Origin: Thermotoga sp.
Lineage (GTDB): Bacteria > Bipolaricaulota > Bipolaricaulia > Bipolaricaulales > Bipolaricaulaceae
Reading direction: 5' to 3'
Assembly (NCBI GenBank): GCA_020724765.1
Contig: DYGJ01000007.1
Coordinates: forward strand, 1-33,010
DNA length: 33,010 nucleotides
Each line of letters starts with the position of its first letter. Position 1 is the stretch's first letter. The notes under the pieces were generated by a model, which saw only the letters and a list, made by a program, of their open reading frames with translations, did no database searches and had not been told where the DNA came from. This document shows, in pieces, positions 1 through 8,116 of the stretch. The translations under genes were made by a program, and so were the position numbers.

Positions 1-135
1 GGCCCACCGCTCGGGCTCCTCCCCGAACCGGGGAGCGAGCGCCCGCATCCCCGCCTCCACGGCGAGCATGTGCTTCACGAGGTTCTTCGTCTTCACCCTA
101 TCCTGGACGAGGGTCAGAGCTTCCTGTCGGTTCAT
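1..135 (-). CDS. HD-domain (HDIG-type) hydrolase, N-terminal fragment cut by the window edge
   Basis: Minus strand reads MNRQEALTLVQDRVKTKNLVKHMLAVEAGMRALAPRFGEEPERWA, like the N-terminus of HDIG phosphohydrolases; overlaps the nth stop by ATGA. Confidence 0.6.
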   Translation of the reverse strand, partial: MNRQEALTLVQDRVKTKNLVKHMLAVEAGMRALAPRFGEEPERWA

Positions 136-815
136 CGGGTCTCCTTTCGCGGCGGGGATTGTACGCCGGACGATGCGCCGTGCGGACAGAGGTCGAGGAG
201 CGGGCAGTCCGGGCAGCGGGGGGCGCGGGGGCGACACAGTTCGCGGCCGAGCTGGATGAGGTGGAGGTGGAGGTCCAGTTCCTCTCCTGGCGGGACGAGC
301 GGAGCAAGGGTGTCGTGGGGGTCACCCCTGCCGTCCCACAGCCCCAGGCGCTGCGTGACGCGCGCGATGTGCGTGTCCACCGGGAAGAACGGCCGGCTGA
401 ACCCGAACAGGAGCACGACGTACGCCGTCTTTTTCCCCACGCCAGGCAGGGAGAGAAGCCACTCCACGGCCCTGTCGTCGGAGAGCTTCGCGAGGAAGTC
501 CAGGGACAGGGTTCCCCGCTCGTCTTGGACCCGGCGCAGCACGTTCTGGATTCGCGCCGCCCGCTGGTGGTGGAGCCCCGCCCCCCGGATCGCGTCCGCC
601 ACCGCCTTTGTCGGGGCAGCCCGCACCTCCTCCCACGTCGGGAACGCCTCGCGCAGCGCAGCGTAGGCCACGTCCCGGTTGCGGTCCGAGGTGTGCTGGG
701 AAAGAATGGTCCGCAGGAGCAGCTCCAGCGGACCGTTGTTGGGGCCGGTGCGGGTTGGCCCCAATGCTGTCTGTAGGCGGCGGGCCACCTCGCGGAGAAC
801 CCGTGGCTGTGGCAT
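132..815 (-). CDS. nth: Endonuclease III
   Basis: HhH motif LPGVGKKTAYVV, catalytic VDTHIAR, and C-terminal CX6CX2CX5C Fe-S motif CRPRAPRCPDCPLLDLC. Start at MPQPRVLREV. Confidence 0.92.
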   Translation of the reverse strand: MPQPRVLREVARRLQTALGPTRTGPNNGPLELLLRTILSQHTSDRNRDVAYAALREAFPTWEEVRAAPTKAVADAIRGAGLHHQRAARIQNVLRRVQDERGTLSLDFLAKLSDDRAVEWLLSLPGVGKKTAYVVLLFGFSRPFFPVDTHIARVTQRLGLWDGRGDPHDTLAPLVPPGEELDLHLHLIQLGRELCRPRAPRCPDCPLLDLCPHGASSGVQSPPRKETR

Positions 816-843
816 GGCTCCGAGGATAGGGCAAGAGGGGGAT

Positions 844-2179
844 ATGGACCAGGCAACCCGGCTGCGCGCCAACGCGTGGAGGATCGCCCACGCTGCGCTG
901 AGAGCGGTAGACCCGGCCGCGGCGGTGGGCCGCGCTCTGTCCCGGGAGGGCGACCGGTTGCGGGTGGGGGAGAGGGTTTACGACCTCCGCCGGACGCGGC
1001 GCGTCGTGGTGGTGGGGCTGGGCAAGGCCGCGGCGCAGATGACGCGCGCGGTGGAAGAGATCCTCGCCGACCGGGTCGAGGCTGGTCTCGCGGTCACCGC
1101 CGATGGCTGTGCTGTTCCTACGACGCGGGTCGAGGTGGTCGAAGCCGGTCACCCGGTGCCGGACGCGCGCGGGCTCGCCGCTGCCCACCGGATCGCGGCG
1201 CTGGTGGACGGTGCGGGAGAGGACGATCTCGTGATCGTCCCCATCTCCGGCGGCGGCTCGTCGCTGCTGCCTCTGCCCGCGGGCGGCCTGTGCTTGGAGG
1301 ACCTTGCCCGGGTGGGCGCGCTGCTGCTCACCAGCGGAGCGCCGATCGAAGAGGTGAACGCGGTTCGTAAGCACCTGTCTGCGATTCAAGGCGGGCAGCT
1401 CGCCCGGCGGGCAGCCCCGGCCCAGGTGGTGGCCCTGATCCTGTCCGATGTTCCGGGCGACCCGTTGGATGCGATTGCCTCCGGCCCCACCGTCCCCGAC
1501 CCCACCACCTACGCGGATGCGGAACGGGTCCTCCGCGGTTACGCTCTGTGGGAAAGGGCCCCCGTCTCCGTGCGGAGGCACATCGCAGCCGGGATAGCGG
1601 GAAGCCTTCTCGAAACCCCCAAGCCCGGAGATCCTTTATTCACGCGGGTGCTGAACGTGCTGGTGGGCACGGGGAGATCAGCGGCGGAGGCGGCGCTGGC
1701 AGAGGGGGAAGCCCTGGGGTACCGAGGGATCATCCTCACCACCACCCTTGCCGGCGAGGCGCGGGTGGTGGGAAAGGTGATCGCCGCTGTGGCCCAGGAG
1801 GCGGTGCGGTTCGGCCGACCGGTGAAGAGCCCTGCGCTTCTCGTGGCAGCCGGGGAGACCACGGTCACCGTACGCGGGTCGGGCACGGGAGGCCGAAACC
1901 AGGAACTCGCCCTGTCCGCGGCCTGGGGGATCCGCGGGATCCCCGGGGTCGCGATCTGTGCCCTGGGCACCGACGGCCGGGACGGGCCCACGGATGCCGC
2001 GGGGGCGATCGTGGACGGCCAGACCGTGGATCGGATCCGGCGCAAGGGGATCGACGTTGGCGAAGCATTGGCTCAGAACAACGCGTACAGGGCGCTGGCG
2101 GCCGCGGAGGACCTGATGATTACCGGACCCACCGGGACGAACGTGGCCGACCTGTGCCTCGTGCTGATGGAGGAGGATG
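844..2179 (+). CDS. Glycerate 2-kinase (GckA/MOFRL family); the reading frame lacks a stop at the expected end and stays open to 2748
   Basis: SGGGSSLLPLP, NAVRKHLSAIQGGQLA, LILSDVPGDPLDAIASGPTVPD and C-terminal GPTGTNVADL are typical of the family. Confidence 0.85.
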
Positions 2180-2182
2180 ACG

Positions 2183-2602
2183 ATGACCAAGGCGGAGAGC
2201 GGTTCGATCGTGGTGGTGCGGTGTCAGGATGGGGAGAGACTTCCCGAGGTTCTTCTCGGCGTCGGACTTGGAGCCGCGGGCCTGGTGGCGGGGATCGGGA
2301 TGCTGCGCGACCTCGTCCTCGGGTACTGGGACGGGGAGAAGTACGTCGAGGAGAGGGTCGCGGAGCCGGTGGAGCTCCTCTCTCTCCAAGGGAACCTTGG
2401 CGACGAGGCGGGGAAGCCGGTGCTCCACGCCCACGTCGTCGCTGGGCGGAAGGGCGGCGAGGCGATCGGGGGGCACCTCCTGTCGGCGACCGTCCACAAC
2501 ACCGCAGAGATCCTGTTCCTCCGGCTGCCCGGCGTCCGCCTCGCTCGACGCCGCGGCGCGAACGGGCTTCTCGGCCTCTACCCCGAGGTCGCGGAGGGTT
2601 GA
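2183..2602 (+). CDS. DUF296/PPC-domain protein
   Basis: LPEVLLGVGLGAAGLVAGIGMLRDLVLGYWDG...HAHVVAGRKGGEAIGGHLLSATVHNTAEILF; GGAGGAGG Shine-Dalgarno before ATG 2183 (ATG 2177 is an alternative). Confidence 0.8.
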   Translation: MTKAESGSIVVVRCQDGERLPEVLLGVGLGAAGLVAGIGMLRDLVLGYWDGEKYVEERVAEPVELLSLQGNLGDEAGKPVLHAHVVAGRKGGEAIGGHLLSATVHNTAEILFLRLPGVRLARRRGANGLLGLYPEVAEG

Positions 2603-2634
2603 CGCGTCTGTCGGGTGGGGCTACAACCGAACGG

Positions 2635-2719
2635 GCGAAGGTGGCGGAACTGGCAGACGCGCTGGCCTTAGGAGCCAGTGCCGCAAGGCGTGCGGGTTCG
2701 AGTCCCGCCCTTCGCACCA
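2635..2719 (+). tRNA. tRNA-Leu (anticodon UAG), CCA encoded
   Basis: Acceptor GCGAAGG/CCTTCGC, anticodon arm CTGGC-CTTAGGA-GCCAG, T-arm GGTTCGAGTCC. Confidence 0.95.
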
Positions 2720-2743
2720 CCTGGCCTCAAGCGAATCTGCCCG

Positions 2744-2749
2744 TATAAT
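2744..2749 (+). promoter_or_regulatory. -10 box (TATAAT) upstream of tRNA-Gly
   Basis: CCGTATAATCC, 11 bp before the tRNA 5' end. Confidence 0.55.
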
Positions 2750-2760
2750 CCAAGGGTCAA

Positions 2761-2836
2761 GCGGGAATAGCTCAGTTGGTAGAGCGCCACCTTGCCAAGG
2801 TGGAGGTCGCGGGATCGAATCCCGTTTCCCGCTCCA
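2761..2836 (+). tRNA. tRNA-Gly (anticodon GCC), CCA encoded
   Basis: Cloverleaf GCGGGAA...TTCCCGC with loop TTGCCAA. Confidence 0.95.
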
Positions 2837-2842
2837 AGTAGT

Positions 2843-2926
2843 GCCGAGGTGGCGAAACTGGCATACGCAGGGGACTTAAAATCCCCAGAGCGAAAGCTCG
2901 TGCGGGTTCAAATCCCGCCCTCGGCA
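2843..2926 (+). tRNA. tRNA-Leu (anticodon UAA)
   Basis: GCCGAGG...CCTCGGC, anticodon loop CTTAAAA, long variable arm; CCA not encoded. Confidence 0.95.
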
Positions 2927-2928
2927 CA

Positions 2929-3005
2929 AGCGGGGTGGAGCAATTAGGCAGCTCGCCGGGCTCATAACCCGGAGGTTGCTGGTTCAAGTCCAGCCCCCGC
3001 AACCA
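2929..3005 (+). tRNA. Initiator tRNA-fMet (CAU), CCA encoded
   Basis: A1xA72 mismatch, GGG/CCC anticodon stem around CTCATAA, close to the E. coli initiator layout. Confidence 0.93.
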
Positions 3006-3081
3006 GAAGGGCGGTGGGCCGGTTCACGGTTTCCGGTTTGAACCTGCAAACCGGGAACGGGTGAACCGGTGACCGGTTTTC

Positions 3082-3155
3082 GGCGGTGTAGCTCAACCGG
3101 CAAGAGCGCGCGGCCCATAACCGCGAGGTTCAGGGTTCGACTCCCTGCGCCGCCA
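3082..3155 (+). tRNA. tRNA with CAU anticodon (elongator Met or Ile2)
   Basis: Full cloverleaf GGCGGTG...CGCCGCC with loop CCCATAA; CCA not encoded. Position 33 is C. Confidence 0.88.
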
Positions 3156-3236
3156 GAGGGGCAGTTCGCAGGTTCAGCGGTTGACGGTTTCGGGAACTGA
3201 CGAACCTGGGACTGACAACCGCCCAACCGAAGTTCC

Positions 3237-3312
3237 GGGGATGTAGCTCAGTTGGGAGAGCGCCGCGTTCGCAACGCGGAGGTCGGCGGTTCGAATCCGC
3301 TCATCTCCACCA
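3237..3312 (+). tRNA. tRNA-Ala (anticodon CGC), CCA encoded
   Basis: GGGGATG...CATCTCC, anticodon loop TTCGCAA. Confidence 0.94.
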
Positions 3313-3329
3313 GACCCGGTTGAATGTAG

Positions 3330-3749
3330 AACCGACGGCTGGGTATCCATCTCCGGCCGAACTGGCAACCTGTACTCGATCTCGATCCGCCGGTCGTCCA
3401 CGATGATCATCTCGATCAACCCCGCCAAGAACGCCTTCCTCTCCGACTGCGACCCACCCTCCAGTGTCCTCTCAAGTTCCTCGGCGTAGCGGAGGACCGT
3501 CTCCAGGTCGACGCGGACCACCTGCATTGTCTACATCTCCTCAAGCATCGTGTCCCGCATCTCTTCAAGCGCGCTGACCGTCTTCCGCAGCTCGCGGATC
3601 CGCGGCCCGAGGTCGCCGAGGTCCACCTTCCCCGTCTCGATCGCCTCGATCAGGCGCCCCAGACGCGCCCGCAGCCCCACCAGTTCCTGGTCGAGCCCCG
3701 CCACCCGATCTTCCCTGGCTCTCCGCCTCTGCGGCGAGCTCTTGCCCAT
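3330..3749 (-). pseudogene. C-terminal remnant of a large serine recombinase, interrupted by an in-frame TAG
   Basis: Coiled-coil RLGRLIEAIETGKVDLGDLGPRIRELRKTVSALEEM, then TAG at 3531-3533, then in the same frame TMQVVRVDLETVLRYAEELERTLEGGSQSERKAFLAGLIEMIIVDDRRIEIEYRLP. Confidence 0.65.
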
Positions 3750-3804
3750 CTTCTACAGTTGGTTTTGAGGAGTTGTCTTCTGCAGGGCACTTCAGGAGAC
3801 AGAC

Positions 3805-5166
3805 TCAGGCCTTGGCACCAGGGGGGAGGGTTCGCCTCATCGGTGGAGGGACAGCCACGCCCACGGCCCCGAACACCTTGCCGACTACGCCCTTGAGCGG
3901 GGGCCGCAGGATGTAGTCCTTCCCCCGGTGACGGACCTCGACTTCCCGCACCTCGCCGAGGTCCCGCACCACGTCTTCCCACTCCAGCGCGTGCCCCTTC
4001 CTCGTGAGGCGCGCGCAGAGCTCGTGCCGCACCGCCAGGGCCAGGAAGCTCACGAAGATGTGCCCGGCGATCGTTGCGGCGTACTTGTGGAAGATCGGCC
4101 GCGTCTCGAGAAGATCCTTCGCCGCCCGGAAGAACCGCTCCACGGTGAGCAGACGCTTGTACTGAACTGCCACCTCGCCTGCCGGGAGGTCGGTGTTCGT
4201 CCGCAAGACCCACTTCCCGTTGTACCGGTCCTCGGCCTCCACCTTGCGGGGATCGATCCGAACGGAGTGCTTCTCCACCCGGAGGTACCGCCGGAACCCG
4301 CGGTTGCCCACGAGAGCCTTCGCCCCGTGGGTGAGCTTCTCCTGGAGAGCCTCCAGGATCAGCTCGCGGTCGGCCTTGTCCTTGGCCTCCTCGTCGGGGT
4401 TCAGGCACACGATGTACCGCCGGTCCTCGACCTTCACCTCCTTCACCCGGAGGTTGTCCTCGACCACCCGGTACCGCCCAGGATGGGACAGCACCACGTC
4501 CCGGACCTCCTTGGCCCGCCTGAGGCGCATCCCCAAGATGTACCCCAGACCCCGTTCTTCAAGACCCTCGATCACCTCGTCGCTCACCATCCCCCGGTCG
4601 GCGACGAAGCACACCTCCTGGAGAGCGAACCTCTCCCGCGCTCGGTCCACCACCGGCAGAAGCGCCCGCACGTCCGTCTGGTTCCCCCGGTACACCTCGC
4701 AGCTGATCGGCCGGCCGTCCCCGGAGAGCAGCGCCCCCACCACCACCTGGTGGAGCTCCGGCCGGTGATCGCGGGAGTGCCCCCGCGCCCCCAGCTCTCC
4801 TCCCTCCCCGTGGAAGTAGAGGCTCGTCGTGTCGAAGAACACGAGCCGGAGGTCTGTGAACAGGTCGCGGTTCCTCGCGAAGAGCTTCTCCTCGATCCGG
4901 TCCTTGTCCTCCCCCAGGAACCGCATCGCCCGGTACAGGTGGTGGAGCTCCAGGGAGTCAGATCCGGGGACGGCCACGTCCCGCAGGAACCGTACCGCCT
5001 GACGGTCGGACCCGGACTCGAACAGGCGGTGCAGCACACTGGCGAACACAGCCCGCTCCTCATCGAACGTGTACTTGCGCCCCTCCAGAACCTCCCCCAA
5101 CACTTGGTCGACTCCGAGGTCTCGCCACACCCTCCCCACCACCAGGGCCGGACCCACGGACCGAAC
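3805..5166 (-). pseudogene. IS4/IS1634-type DDE transposase, 5'-truncated at the IS3 junction
   Basis: VVGRVWRDLGVDQVLGEVLEGRKYTFDEERAVFASVLHRLFESGSDRQAVRFL...LVFFDTTSLYF...VCFVADRGMVS...VERFFRAAKDLLETRPIFHKYAATIAGHIFVSFLAL. Residues upstream of about 5166 are antisense to the IS3 element. Confidence 0.8.
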
Positions 5167-5220
5167 TGGAGTTGACCCGGTTTCGTGGACACCCTTAGGC
5201 TTGCACGGGAGGTGTTGACG

Positions 5221-5554
5221 ATGCCGAGGACACGGACGCCGTACCCGCCGGAGTTTCGGCCTGCCTGCAGCAGGCAGGCGGCAGATGGTGGAGCTGGTTC
5301 GGGCAGGACGGACAGCGCGGGAGCTGGCGCGCGAGTTCGAGTCCTCGTACGAGACGATCCGGGGTTGGGTCAGGCAGGCCGACCGAGATGAGGGTCTCGA
5401 CCCTTCGGGGATGACGACGGGGGAGCGGGAGGAGGTGCGCCGGCTGCGCCGTGAGAACCGACAGCTCCGCCTGGAGCGGGAGATCTTGGCAAAAGCCGCG
5501 GCCTGGTTCGCTCGGGAGACCGGCTCGGTACCGCCCGAGTCTACGAGTTCATGA
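5221..5554 (+). pseudogene. IS3-family OrfA (HTH), frameshifted by a 19-bp palindrome
   Basis: MPRTRTPYPPEFR in frame 1; after 5260-5278 the frame resumes as RQMVELVRAGRTARELAREFESSYETIRGWVRQADRDEG. Confidence 0.8.
5260..5278. repeat. 19-bp palindrome CCTGCCTGC-A-GCAGGCAGG
   Basis: Perfect 9-bp arms; removing it restores GAG TTT CGG | CGG CAG ATG. Confidence 0.85.
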
Positions 5555-6462
5555 GCGCACACCAGGCTCGCTACCCGGTGGCCACGATGTGCCGCGTACT
5601 GGAGGTCTCCCGCAGCGGGTACTACGCGTGGCTAGGGCGGTTCCCGTCGCGGCGGGCGCGGGAGGACGTGCGGTTACAGGAACAGGTCGAGGCGATCCAC
5701 GCCCGGAGTCGGGAAACGTACGGAGCACCGCGGATCCACGCCGAACTGAGGGCGGAAGGGATCCGGGTGGGCCGCAAGCGCGTGGCGCGGCTGATGCGGG
5801 AGGCGAGGCTGGAGGGGGTGAGCCGACGGCGGCGCCGGGGGACGACGAAGCGCGACCCGGAAGCTGAACCGGCGGCGGACCTGGTGGAACGAGAGTTCAC
5901 CGTTCCTGCCCCGGACCGGCTGTGGGCAGCAGACATCACGTACATCCCGACTGGGGAAGGGACCCTGTACCTGGCGGCGGTGGTGGACGCGTTCAGCCGG
6001 CGGGTGGTGGGGTGGGCGATGGAGGCGCATCTGCGGACGGAACTCGTGCTCAAGGCCCTGAACATGGCGATCGGACAACGTCGTCCGCGGGGAGTGATCC
6101 ATCACTCGGACCACGGGAGTCAGTACACCGCAGTGGAGTTCGGGAAGAGGTGCCGGGAGGCCGGGATCCGGCCGTCGATGGGATCCGTGGGGGACTGCTA
6201 CGACAACGCGCTGTGTGAGAGCTTCTTCGCGACCTTGGAGTGCGAACTTCTCGACCGGCGGACCTTTCGGACCCGGGATGAGGGGCGACGGGAGGTGTTC
6301 GCGTTCATCGAGGGCTGGTACAACCCGCACCGACGGCACTCCGCGTTGGGGTACGAAACCCCGGCGGGGTACGAACGGAGGTACCACCGGGAAGGGAGCG
6401 TTGCCGAGGAGACGGCGGAACCCGTCGATGTAGCGTCATTTGAACACAGGGGTCACGGATGA
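5551..6462 (+). CDS. IS3-family OrfB transposase (DDE integrase core)
   Basis: RLWAADITYIPTGEGTLYLAAVVDAFSRRVVGWAM, VIHHSDHGSQYTAVEF, GSVGDCYDNALCESFFATLECELL; ATGA overlap with orfA. Confidence 0.93.
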   Translation: MSAHQARYPVATMCRVLEVSRSGYYAWLGRFPSRRAREDVRLQEQVEAIHARSRETYGAPRIHAELRAEGIRVGRKRVARLMREARLEGVSRRRRRGTTKRDPEAEPAADLVEREFTVPAPDRLWAADITYIPTGEGTLYLAAVVDAFSRRVVGWAMEAHLRTELVLKALNMAIGQRRPRGVIHHSDHGSQYTAVEFGKRCREAGIRPSMGSVGDCYDNALCESFFATLECELLDRRTFRTRDEGRREVFAFIEGWYNPHRRHSALGYETPAGYERRYHREGSVAEETAEPVDVASFEHRGHG

Positions 6463-6644
6463 CGACCACGGTCAGGCCGACGGCGTGGGCGTCAAGCGGT
6501 AGACTGTCCACCAAAGCGGGGCAACTCCACCCGAGTACTGAGCCATGCATCGGAGTACAACACCGAGTATCCTCACAGCGCTCCAGCCTACTTCCCGCCT
6601 GCACCTGAGGCGTTGACACTCCCGAGTTGAGGCGTAGTAGACCA

Positions 6645-6775
6645 CCTTGGAGAGCGCACTACCACCGGGAGCAGGCCAGTGAAGCGCCGCGTGTTCCCGA
6701 ACACGTGCTCGGTACTACCGTCGAGCGCTGCGAGTTCTTCCTTGCTGACGTCGACTCCGGGCTTGATCCGTTGAG
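6645..6775 (-). pseudogene. IS110-family transposase N-terminal fragment
   Basis: Minus-strand RIKPGVDVSKEELAALDGSTEHVFGNTRRFTGLL resembles the N-terminal G(V/I)DVSK...F.N...G..LL signature. Confidence 0.45.
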
Positions 6776-6984
6776 AAGCGACAAGTCGATCGGAACCCGT
6801 TCTGTGGGGGCTACGAGAGGTCTTCCAGACGCCTCGACGAGCTGGCTGATATTGGCCGGTGCGGAGCGTCAGCGGGAGACGATGGGGCAGGCAGAGCCCG
6901 ACATGTCGATGGACTGGCGGTGTGAGAAGACGGGGAGCCCGTGGAACCGATCGCCCTCGTATCAGTCGGGATCTTCGTCTGCAC

Positions 6985-7082
6985 GGGACACTGAATCCCA
7001 GGAATTCAGAAGGGATGCTCCCTAGGATGCTCAGGATCTCGCGAAGTTTTGCGGGATTGGTGGTCCCGAGGAGGACCTTCAC
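6985..7082 (-). pseudogene. rdgB: Truncated RdgB/HAM1-type NTP pyrophosphatase, N-terminal part only
   Basis: GTG start overlapping the oppF stop (GTGA); [32 protein letters not shown] is the typical N-terminus, then recognisable sequence ends. Confidence 0.65.
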
Positions 7083-8116
7083 GCCACCTTGACCCCGCGC
7101 AGGGAGAGCGAGGTCGCGAAGTGGCAGGCGGTGTAGTGTTCCGCGCCTTGGTCCACGAGCTTGGGGATCTGCTGGGAGCAGATCTCCTTGGCGTAGGAGC
7201 ACCGCGGGTGGAACCGGCAGCCGGGGGGAGGGTTGACCGGGCTCGGCACATCGCCCTCTAGGAGGATCCGATCGGACTCGTAATCCGGGTTGGGCACGGG
7301 CACCGCGGAGAGGAGTGCCTCGGTGTACGGGTGCAGCGGGTGGGTGAACAGGGTCTCCGTGGGCGCCAGCTCGACGATCACCCCGAGGTACATCACGGCC
7401 ACCCGGTCCGAGATGTGCTTGACCACGGACAAGTCGTGGGCCACGAACAGGTAGGTGAGGCCGAAGTTCGCCTGGAGGTCTTCGAGCAAGTTCAACACCT
7501 GAGCCTGGATCGACACGTCGAGGGCTGAGACGGGCTCGTCGCACACCACGAGCTGGGGGTCGAGAGCGAGGGCCCGGGCGATCCCGATGCGTTGACGCTG
7601 GCCGCCGGAGAACTCGTGGGGGTAGCGCCGCATGTGCTCGGGCTTGAGGCCGACCGCCTCCAGGAGCTGCGCCACCCGCTTCCGCATCTCTTGGCCCCGG
7701 GCGACCCGGTGCACGATGAGGGGCTCGCCGATGATGGCGCCGATCGTCATCCGCGGGTTCAGCGACGAGTACGGGTCCTGGAAGATGATCTGCATCTCCC
7801 GGCGCAGAAGCTTCATCTGGCGGCGGTGGATCGTGGCCACGTTGACCGTGCCGTTCAGGGTTTTAGAGCGGAACCACACCTCGCCGGCGGTCGGCTCGAT
7901 GAGGCGGAGGATGGACCGACTGCACGTGGTCTTGCCGCAGCCTGATTCCCCGACCAGGCCCAGGGTCTCCCCTTGGGGGATGAACATGTCTACGTCGTCC
8001 ACGGCCTTGACCCAACCCACCGTGCGCCGGAACACGCCCTTCTTCACCGGGAAGTACTTCTTGAGGCCGCTTACCTTCAGCAGGATTCCGTCCATGGCTG
8101 GTGTCTCGACGGTCAT
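7079..8116 (-). CDS. oppF: Oligopeptide/dipeptide ABC transporter ATP-binding protein, OppF/DppF type
   Basis: [61 protein letters not shown]-terminal [14 protein letters not shown]. Start MTVETPAM overlaps the oppD stop. Confidence 0.92.
   Translation of the reverse strand: MTVETPAMDGILLKVSGLKKYFPVKKGVFRRTVGWVKAVDDVDMFIPQGETLGLVGESGCGKTTCSRSILRLIEPTAGEVWFRSKTLNGTVNVATIHRRQMKLLRREMQIIFQDPYSSLNPRMTIGAIIGEPLIVHRVARGQEMRKRVAQLLEAVGLKPEHMRRYPHEFSGGQRQRIGIARALALDPQLVVCDEPVSALDVSIQAQVLNLLEDLQANFGLTYLFVAHDLSVVKHISDRVAVMYLGVIVELAPTETLFTHPLHPYTEALLSAVPVPNPDYESDRILLEGDVPSPVNPPPGCRFHPRCSYAKEICSQQIPKLVDQGAEHYTACHFATSLSLRGVKVA

Larger units (their letters stand above)
5167..6529 (+). mobile_element. IS3-family insertion sequence with 25-bp imperfect terminal inverted repeats
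   Basis: Left end TGGAGTTGACCCGGTTTCGTGGACA (5167-5191) is the reverse complement of right end TGTCCACCAAAGCGGGGCAACTCCA (6505-6529) at 22/25 positions; encloses orfA and orfB. Confidence 0.88.

Noticed and set aside
2772-3226. Minus-strand ORFs (e.g. MRGLDLNQQPPGYEPGELPNCSTPLVPRAGFEPARAFA...) across the tRNA array
   Set aside because: Antisense translations of tRNA genes; a familiar spurious-protein pattern.
3531-3533. Amber recoding (e.g. pyrrolysine) in the recombinase
   Set aside because: The gene is a truncated remnant; a nonsense mutation is simpler. TAG is also used as an ordinary stop here (PfkB, lptB).
3928-5175. 415-aa plus-strand ORF opposite the IS4/IS1634-type transposase
   Set aside because: Antisense to a recognisable transposase; His/Pro/Leu-rich composition with no family signal.
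5167-5562. N-terminal part of the minus-strand 585-aa ORF as true transposase sequence
   Set aside because: It lies inside the IS3 element, antisense to orfA; the transposase is truncated at the junction.
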